Origin: an uncultured Oscillospiraceae bacterium
GTDB taxonomy: Bacteria; Bacillota; Clostridia; Oscillospirales; Oscillospiraceae
Length of the DNA: 37,373 nucleotides
Reading direction: 5' to 3'
Assembly (NCBI GenBank): GCA_934589155.1
Contig: CAKTNP010000018.1
Coordinates: forward strand, 1 to 37,373
The notes under the pieces: generated by a model
Databases searched by the model: none
The model's input: only the letters and a program-made list of their open reading frames with translations
What the model was told of the DNA's origin: nothing
Shown here: piece after piece, positions 33,901-37,373 of the stretch
Position numbering within the stretch: the first letter of the stretch is position 1
How the letters are laid out: each line of letters opens with the position of its first letter
Position numbers and translations under genes: made by a program

Positions 33901-35294
33901 AGGGCGTGGAGACCAAGGCCGCCACATGCACCGTGGAAGGTGAAATGACCTACACCTGCCGCCGGGAAGGCTGCGGCGCTACCCGGACCGAGGCCATCGC
34001 CAAGATCCCCCACACCTATGAGTCCGTGGTCACCAAGCCCACCTGCGAAGGCATCGGCTACACCACCTATACCTGCTCCGCCTGCGGCGACAGCTACGTG
34101 GACGACATCGTGGAGGCCCTGGGCCACAGCTATGAGGACGTAGTCACCGCTCCCACCTGCGATAAGATGGGCTATACCACCCACACCTGCAAGACCTGCG
34201 GCCTTGCCTATGTGGATACCTTCACCGATGCCCTGGATCACGACTTTGTCAAGACCGTGACCAAGGAGCCCACCTGCACCGAGGAAGGCGAGATGACCTT
34301 CACCTGCGCCCATGAGGGCTGCACTGAGACCTACACCCAGCCCATCCCCAAGACGGACCACGACCTGGAGGAGACCAAGGTGGAGGCCACCTGCGAGACC
34401 GCCGGTTACACCACCTACTCCTGCAAGAACTGCGATTACACCTACGTGGGCGAGATCGTCCAGCCCCTGGGCCACACTTGGGATGAGGGCCGGACCCTGC
34501 TGGCCGCCAACTGCATCCATGAGGGTATGGTGGAATACACCTGCACCGTCTGCGACGACACCAAGATCGAGACCCTGGAGATGACCGACCATGTCTGGGA
34601 CGAGGGCAAGGTCACCAAGGAGCCCACGGCCTATGCCGAGGGTGAAAAGACCTACACCTGCACCGTCTGCGGCGAGACTCGGACCGAGGCCATCGCCAAG
34701 CTGGGCACCTGCGACGGAGGCAAGACCTGCCCCAGTGCCAAATTCACCGACGTGAGCGCTTCCCAGTGGTATCATGAGGCCGTGGACTACGCCGTGGTGA
34801 ACGGTTTGTTTGCCGGTACCTCCGACACCACCTTTACCCCCAACGGTGAAATGACCCGCGGTATGCTGGTGACGGTGCTGTGGCGTATGGCGGGCAAGCC
34901 CGAGGCCAAGGCCGCCGCAGCATTCCGGGATGTGGATGCCGATCAGTACTACGCCGTGGCGGTGGCCTGGGCCAAAGAGAACGGCATTGTGGCCGGTACC
35001 TCCGACACCACCTTCAGCCCCAACGCCAAGATCACCCGTGAGCAGATGGCTTCCATCCTGTACCGCTACGCTAAGCTATGCGGCATGGATGTGACCACGA
35101 CTGCGGATCTGGCCTCCTTCCCGGATGCGGACAAGGTTTCCGCCTACGCCGGGGAGGCTCTGGCCTGGGCTGTGGAGAACGGCCTTGTCAGCGGCACCCT
35201 GAGGGGCGGAAAGGCTTACCTGGATCCCACCGGCAACGCCACCCGCGCCCAGGTTGCCTCCATCCTCATGCGCTACGCCAAGACCTTTGCCTAA
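27918..35294 (+). CDS. giant SLH-anchored surface protein with GLUG-like, PEGA-like, Ig-like and Cys-rich repeats
   Basis: The 2,458-residue secreted protein has a signal peptide (1-26, cut near GASA). Four GLUG-like beta-repeat blocks follow (about 30-460, 688-1038, 1056-1358, 1548-1886), each full of YVGGIVG...CYNTGTVTG units. Blocks 2 to 4 open with a WD...YxIxTxxEL-type lead-in. Three PEGA-like units lie at 465-685, two Ig-like domains (QWYRD...) at 1365-1543 and a helical FIVAR-like segment at 1890-1950. Eight repeats of about 40 residues with CxxC or CxxxxC pairs occupy 1951-2266, and three SLH domains 2273-2458. SLH domains bind cell-wall polymer, so the protein is displayed on the surface. 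A cobalamin riboswitch precedes it. AAGGAG lies 13 bases before ATG, a long spacing. Ligand or partner is unknown. Confidence 0.9.
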   Translation: MTKRIFALLLALVLVVSLLPVGASAAAPASGGTGTAADPYLITSAQDLKGFRDLVNASANKSTSELCAKLTDDIDLSTVGNWTPIGAYSSYSSYVAYGGTFDGNGHTIKGLSIETTAAYQALIGYAKGCTVLDLTVEGTVTVTGTSSPYAAGIIGSGSDVTLERCTNRVNVTTTKKGYAGGVAACLSKPSSGNNRVNGCRNEGRISGCGDYVGGIVANATGATIEGCLNTGEIVDNGKPGSYNYGVGGVAGSVSSTTLERCGNTGAVTSTLKRTGGVVGSLSGTMTACFNSGNITGIYALGGVVGSVASKDSEITDCYNLGTVTGQAPTATFSDSGAKGIGGVVGDPSSASVTNVTVENCYNAGAVTNQNTDATDITIGGVIGCSVGKNYKGEPTAELITAKNCYYLAAEGLNGDGYNGAAAGVTAKTDDELKASGMAALLGVSYTDQAGNYPILGWQDPNAKYPVTFVLSPAATALTVRSGEETVQPRESNLYSLGNGTYTYEVSAPEYETVTGSFTVAYSGATISVTLVEKRYDVVFTLTPANATLVVDGQTPLADGRTFQLTKSDNPYTYHVSAFGYQAMKGSFSVSGAGDNQNVTLTALPTWKVRFGAITAADGETIAPVIRLTSTDWPQQRLEAGQDGSYELPDGNYTYTISCQGYKTIRGSFTVAGVDLNLPGVELEVQTAWDGTTLTEPQKDEDGYYRIGTPDELMWFNQNAKMTDNVRLTADIRINEDLSAEDSNLFGWKPIGSSSARYTGTFDGGGHTISGLYIFASGNTDASKYVGLIGYGGTGSKIQNLTISDSLIHAESTGNYGKYVGAFAGEIFDLENCHTTDTVQVYGMQHVGGLAGYLDGTASRCSNRASVTAEKTYVGGLFGDVYSQSSTAVVQSYNAGAVTGTNLVGGLAGTLYNGGTMADVYNTGSVTATGGLVGGFVGELRYGSLKNAYQAGTVSGTTVGSVAGQLDFSRGQKNLDNLYVRKDGYNDVGNLNNCTAPEGKAQEKTEEELKALASSLGDSFAEDTTGLNGGYPILVWQKSGSDEPEDPDAPASDPSQWDGKTKTQPTQSDGVYQIGTAAELKWFADAVKGDAAIRGVLTANIDLNNRNWTPVAGFTGSLDGKGFEIRNFYCKNLMGAAALFLDNSGEIRDLTLSGKVIGGDNTAMLVSANQGTITGCTIKGSVAGGNYTAGLAAVNTGAITGCTNEAGISGAQYVGGISGQNKGTKDSAARIESCVNLGMIQASGFMAGGITGDNDGYGESFDHATVKNCASSGHVVSTAAVMQAYVGGIIGRNNGVGQNLYNEGNVEAVGGCVSGTVGRTLSKATSDNTYNTADVTGGDYEDDGYPTDDAVSTETELAQAKRTMGQVLDRLPQRETISGSLTMEGKAAVEATVRANYTGEETGLVYVWYLSYGEDDPAVLAISEDPEYVIPLSMAGRKLYVKALCAGRSGVLQAETGRIQGLTGVLKIQGPAVIGRTLKAEFTASDPVEGLQYQWYRDKALISGANQASYTVTQEDLGKKLTLRVTSSQIPGSVEAATAAVMTQETAGMWDLSQCQEPALVAGIYHITTEQELHWFASEINGGNTGISGKLVNDITLTSENWYPIGRGDHGFVGSFDGNGKTISGLKLVSDQSETGFFGLIAGGGKVQSLTVSGTVTATGDVSQAGGIAGAMADEEKAASITDCHFSGSVTGNLQVGGIVGCVGLHNRVEKCSNTARVTGKQQVGGIAGANSYGNLYYCFNTGTVGGEDAKYVGGIVGENQNYAELVGCYNRGTVTGADYVGGVAGQIYVASMALGCYNTAEVSLTMHSGGAVGSFGGDEYITIKTGSFFQGPLSEGYQPNGAKARTAEQMTGGSFAKELNQDAYVQCYQEDTAKINDGYPVLTWQRATVAQTEERIVAIGSVSLDSESRIAAARAAYDSLTEAEKALVSNYNVLTDAETLLAHLKDCQKGEHVCKSWTIIAQSGCETEGSMTADCIYCGEEQTQILPALGHDWDEGVETKAATCTVEGEMTYTCRREGCGATRTEAIAKIPHTYESVVTKPTCEGIGYTTYTCSACGDSYVDDIVEALGHSYEDVVTAPTCDKMGYTTHTCKTCGLAYVDTFTDALDHDFVKTVTKEPTCTEEGEMTFTCAHEGCTETYTQPIPKTDHDLEETKVEATCETAGYTTYSCKNCDYTYVGEIVQPLGHTWDEGRTLLAANCIHEGMVEYTCTVCDDTKIETLEMTDHVWDEGKVTKEPTAYAEGEKTYTCTVCGETRTEAIAKLGTCDGGKTCPSAKFTDVSASQWYHEAVDYAVVNGLFAGTSDTTFTPNGEMTRGMLVTVLWRMAGKPEAKAAAAFRDVDADQYYAVAVAWAKENGIVAGTSDTTFSPNAKITREQMASILYRYAKLCGMDVTTTADLASFPDADKVSAYAGEALAWAVENGLVSGTLRGGKAYLDPTGNATRAQVASILMRYAKTFA

Positions 35295-35312
35295 AAATAT
35301 CCCGTTTTAAGC

Positions 35313-35342
35313 GGAGCGGCGCCGCATTAGCGACGCCGCTCC
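35313..35342 (+). other. hairpin after the surface-protein gene
   Basis: GGAGCGGCG (35313-35321) pairs with CGCCGCTCC (35334-35342) around a 12-base loop, 18 bases after the stop codon. No T tract follows. The true terminator comes next. Confidence 0.65.
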
Positions 35343-35349
35343 CAAACAG

Positions 35350-35382
35350 GGCCCCCGCGGACACCGTCTGCGGGGGCCTTTT
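35350..35382 (+). terminator. intrinsic terminator of the giant surface-protein gene
   Basis: A 13-bp stem GGCCCCCGCGGAC/GTCTGCGGGGGCC with one wobble pair and a 3-base loop is followed by TTTTCT. Confidence 0.9.
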
Positions 35383-35472
35383 CTGTGCGCTCGGCCATAC
35401 CAACGGGATTTGGAAGAAAAATCCAAAATTCATGGCTATGTGTGGAGAGAGGGGTAATATTTTGGAAAAAGC

Positions 35473-35501
35473 TTGCGGGTTTTGGAGAATTATGCTATGA
35501 T
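35473..35501 (+). promoter_or_regulatory. promoter of the second surface-protein gene
   Basis: TTGCGG (35473-35478), a 17-base spacer and TATGAT (35496-35501). It leaves an untranslated leader of about 270 bases before ATG 35781. Confidence 0.72.
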
Positions 35502-35574
35502 AGTAATGTACTATATCGCTATGGGACATTATATCCGCCTCGATCCGAATAAAATGCGGAAGGAGGGCTTGACT

Positions 35575-35778
35575 GTGACGGAAAAAAGCGCAGAGATCTT
35601 GTCGGTTCGGCGGGAATACGGCGCCCTTTTTTCGGTGCGTCAGGCTGCGGCCCATACCATTGATCTGAAACCAACAGCCGGAGACAAGGCGCTTTGTGCC
35701 TTGCCTTCGGCTGTTTGCGGTTTCCGGCCTGTCCGCGGCCGGAGAAAAAAACGGACGAAACTATTTTGGGAGGAATGA
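35575..35778 (+). CDS. small upstream ORF in the leader (67 residues, hypothetical)
   Basis: A strong AAGGAGG (35560-35566) lies eight bases before GTG 35575. The frame reads VTEKSAEILSVRREYGALFS..., turns basic near its end (RPVRGRRKKRTK) and stops at TGA 35776-35778, two bases before the ATG of the surface-protein gene. No family is recognised. The ribosome site is better than that of many real genes here, and the stop/start spacing suits translational coupling. However, its 3' half coincides with strong RNA hairpins, so the sequence may be constrained as RNA instead. Confidence 0.35.
   Translation: MTEKSAEILSVRREYGALFSVRQAAAHTIDLKPTAGDKALCALPSAVCGFRPVRGRRKKRTKLFWEE
35673..35743 (+). promoter_or_regulatory. 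structured RNA leader before the second surface-protein gene
   Basis: A nested stem-loop has outer arms AACAGCCG (35673-35680) and CGGCTGTT (35708-35715) enclosing CAAGGC/GCCTTG (35685-35690, 35698-35703). A second hairpin TCCGGCC/GGCCGGA (35723-35729, 35737-35743) ends 24 bases before the ribosome site GGGAGG (35768-35773). No known riboswitch class was recognised. Control of translation start is possible. Confidence 0.5.
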
Positions 35779-35780
35779 AC

Positions 35781-37373
35781 ATGAAGAAGAGGATTTTGAG
35801 CGTTCTCTTGGCCCTGTGCCTGGTGCTGTCTCTGGCACCCATGACGGCCCTTGCGGAGGACGCGCCGGGGGTCGCTGTCTGGGACGGCACCGTGGCCACG
35901 GCCTTTGCGGGAGGTGCCGGTACCGAAGAGGACCCCTATCAGATCGCCGACGGAGCCCAGCTGGCCTACCTGGCAAGCTCGGTGAATGGCGGCGAGACTT
36001 ATGAGGGGAAGAGCTTTGTCCTGACGGCGGACATCAACCTGAACGGTCTGCCCTGGACACCCATCGCAAATACCTTTGCCGCCGCCCTGCTGGGCGGCCC
36101 GGATTATCGCGTCTTTGCCGGTGATCTGGACGGCCGGGGACATACCGTTTCCAATGTGGCAATCGGGTCCGAGACCGCCCCGCTGGAATCCGATGTATTC
36201 GGCTTCTTCGGCGGGACGAAGGGAAAGATCAGTAACCTGAACCTGGACAACGTTTCGATCTACGGCCTGGTAAAAACGACGGACGGTTATGTGATCGGCC
36301 TGGCCGGAGGCCTGGCGGGCTCCGTCGGCGGCCCCGTTGAGAACTGCCATGTGTCGAATCTCACCATGAATATGGCCCTGCCGGACACCAACTATGCGGC
36401 CGCCTACTGGATCGGCGGCTTTGTGGGCGCCCTGGACGGGGAGCAGGTCATTACCGAGTGCAGCGTCTCCGGCAATATTGAGGAGCAGGCGGGCAAGGGC
36501 TCCATCGGCGGCTTCATCGGCGAACTGGGAGTAAAAGCCAAGATCTCCTACAGCAGAGCGGACGTGGCTCTGAATGTAAAGGCGGATGCTTACGGCGGCG
36601 CGGATGTCGGCGGCTTTATCGGTAAGGGCAACGGCAACAGCAACGCCGAGACCGTGATCCGGAACTGCTATGCCTCCGGCAAGGTCCAGGGCGGCGCCTA
36701 TTCGGGCGGCTTCACCGGCAGTATCTGGGGCCTGAACATCAAAAATTGCTATGCCGCCGGAGATGTGACTCAGGCCGCTGCTTCTATGGCCTCCTTTGCA
36801 GGCACGGACGGTCCCGCAGGGTATGCCTACGGCTCCATCATCAACTGCTATGCCTCCGGCGAAGTCATTGGGAAGGCCGCCTATCGGTATGCCTTCGCTA
36901 TGCAGGATGCCGCCAAGCGGAGCGAGATCACAAACTGCTATTTTGCGGATGTGAATTCGGAGATCAAGAATGAAAACGAGTCCGCAGAGGCCAAATCCCC
37001 GGATGAAATGAAGACGGGGGCCTTTGCGGCGGCCCTAAACGCCGAAGATGACGGCAACGGCTGGAGCTTTGCGGATGGGAAGGTCCTCTGCGGTGCCGAG
37101 CCGGCGGATTACGGTGCCGTAGAGGCGGCCCTGGCGGCTGTTCCCTCCGATCTAACCCCGTATTCCGATGAATCTCTTGCGGCCTTGAATGCGGCCCTGG
37201 ATGGCGTGATCCGGGGCAAGGCTGTCGTGCATCAGACCCAGGTGGACGCCATGGCAAAGGCCATCAAGGACGCCATCGCAGCCCTTGCTTACAAGTCTGC
37301 CGACTACACCCGGGTGGACGAGGCCATTGCCAAGGCCAATGCTTTGACGAAAGAGGACTATGAGGACTTCTCC
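35781..37373 (+). CDS. second secreted GLUG-repeat surface protein, 3' end beyond window
   Basis: The frame is open from ATG 35781 to the window end (531 codons). A signal peptide (MKKRILSVLLALCLVLSLAP, cut near TALA) is followed by the lead-in VAVWDGTVATAF...DPYQIADGAQLAYLASSVNGG, shared in form with the first surface protein. GLUG-like repeats (IGGFVG, VGGFIGKG, NCYASGKVQG) run to about residue 395. An alpha-helical FIVAR-like region with Lys/Ala-rich helices begins near residue 436 and continues off the end. ATG 35781 lies seven bases after GGGAGG. It is a paralogue-like neighbour of the 27918 gene with its own promoter. Anchor and C-terminal domains cannot be seen. Confidence 0.88.
   Translation, partial: MKKRILSVLLALCLVLSLAPMTALAEDAPGVAVWDGTVATAFAGGAGTEEDPYQIADGAQLAYLASSVNGGETYEGKSFVLTADINLNGLPWTPIANTFAAALLGGPDYRVFAGDLDGRGHTVSNVAIGSETAPLESDVFGFFGGTKGKISNLNLDNVSIYGLVKTTDGYVIGLAGGLAGSVGGPVENCHVSNLTMNMALPDTNYAAAYWIGGFVGALDGEQVITECSVSGNIEEQAGKGSIGGFIGELGVKAKISYSRADVALNVKADAYGGADVGGFIGKGNGNSNAETVIRNCYASGKVQGGAYSGGFTGSIWGLNIKNCYAAGDVTQAAASMASFAGTDGPAGYAYGSIINCYASGEVIGKAAYRYAFAMQDAAKRSEITNCYFADVNSEIKNENESAEAKSPDEMKTGAFAAALNAEDDGNGWSFADGKVLCGAEPADYGAVEAALAAVPSDLTPYSDESLAALNAALDGVIRGKAVVHQTQVDAMAKAIKDAIAALAYKSADYTRVDEAIAKANALTKEDYEDFS

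Noticed and set aside
28191..34775. Very long minus-strand open frames (971 and 1148 codons) opposite the giant surface gene
   Set aside because: They lack ribosome sites and family features, and mirror codon bias of the plus-strand gene, whose signal peptide, repeats and SLH domains are clear.
35723..35750. Hairpin followed by GAAAAAAA as a minus-strand terminator
   Set aside because: For a minus-strand transcript the T tract would precede, not follow, the stem; it cannot work as an intrinsic terminator.

Overview
The window looks like a chromosomal stretch from a gut Clostridia bacterium, probably Oscillospiraceae-like (inference). The signs are GC-rich genes with strong AGGAGG ribosome sites, a T-box leader, lipoprotein solute-binding proteins, GntR/LacI-type and ROK repressors, and S-layer-homology (SLH) surface proteins. 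No insertion sequence, CRISPR array, phage gene or rRNA was seen.

Layout. (1) 1-462: the 5' part of a tRNA-Pro(TGG) gene on the minus strand, cut by the window edge, followed by two decayed 5' halves of the same gene. (2) 867-4062: a consensus promoter, a tryptophan-specific T-box with terminator, a small Trp-rich ORF, then a trpXYZ-type ABC transporter. (3) 4094-15198: an L-arabinose locus. A divergent AraR-type repressor faces a CUT2-type ABC ATPase, permease, cytoplasmic GH127 beta-L-arabinofuranosidase and binding lipoprotein; then a terminator, an L-fucose-isomerase-fold isomerase, an FGGY kinase and AraD. The predicted route is L-arabinose, L-ribulose, L-ribulose-5-P, D-xylulose-5-P. 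(4) 15209-27301: a xylose/alpha-xyloside locus. A divergent ROK repressor faces an ABC ATPase, permease, binding lipoprotein, second permease, cytoplasmic GH31 alpha-xylosidase-like enzyme, xylulokinase XylB, a DUF4867 protein and a close paralogue of the first isomerase. No classical XylA or AraA is present. (5) 27302-37373: a hairpin-rich intergenic region, a promoter, a cobalamin riboswitch with terminator, and a 2,458-residue SLH-anchored repeat protein; then a second promoter, a structured leader with a small ORF, and a second secreted repeat protein that runs off the window.

The two sugar loci share one design: divergent repressor, sugar ABC transporter, cytoplasmic glycosidase, isomerase, kinase. 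Both feed D-xylulose-5-phosphate. Points of most interest are a cobalamin riboswitch in front of a giant surface protein (a possible Gram-positive B12-capture system), the duplicated fucose-isomerase-fold enzymes in place of AraA and XylA, and stacking of a Trp T-box with a Trp-rich leader ORF.
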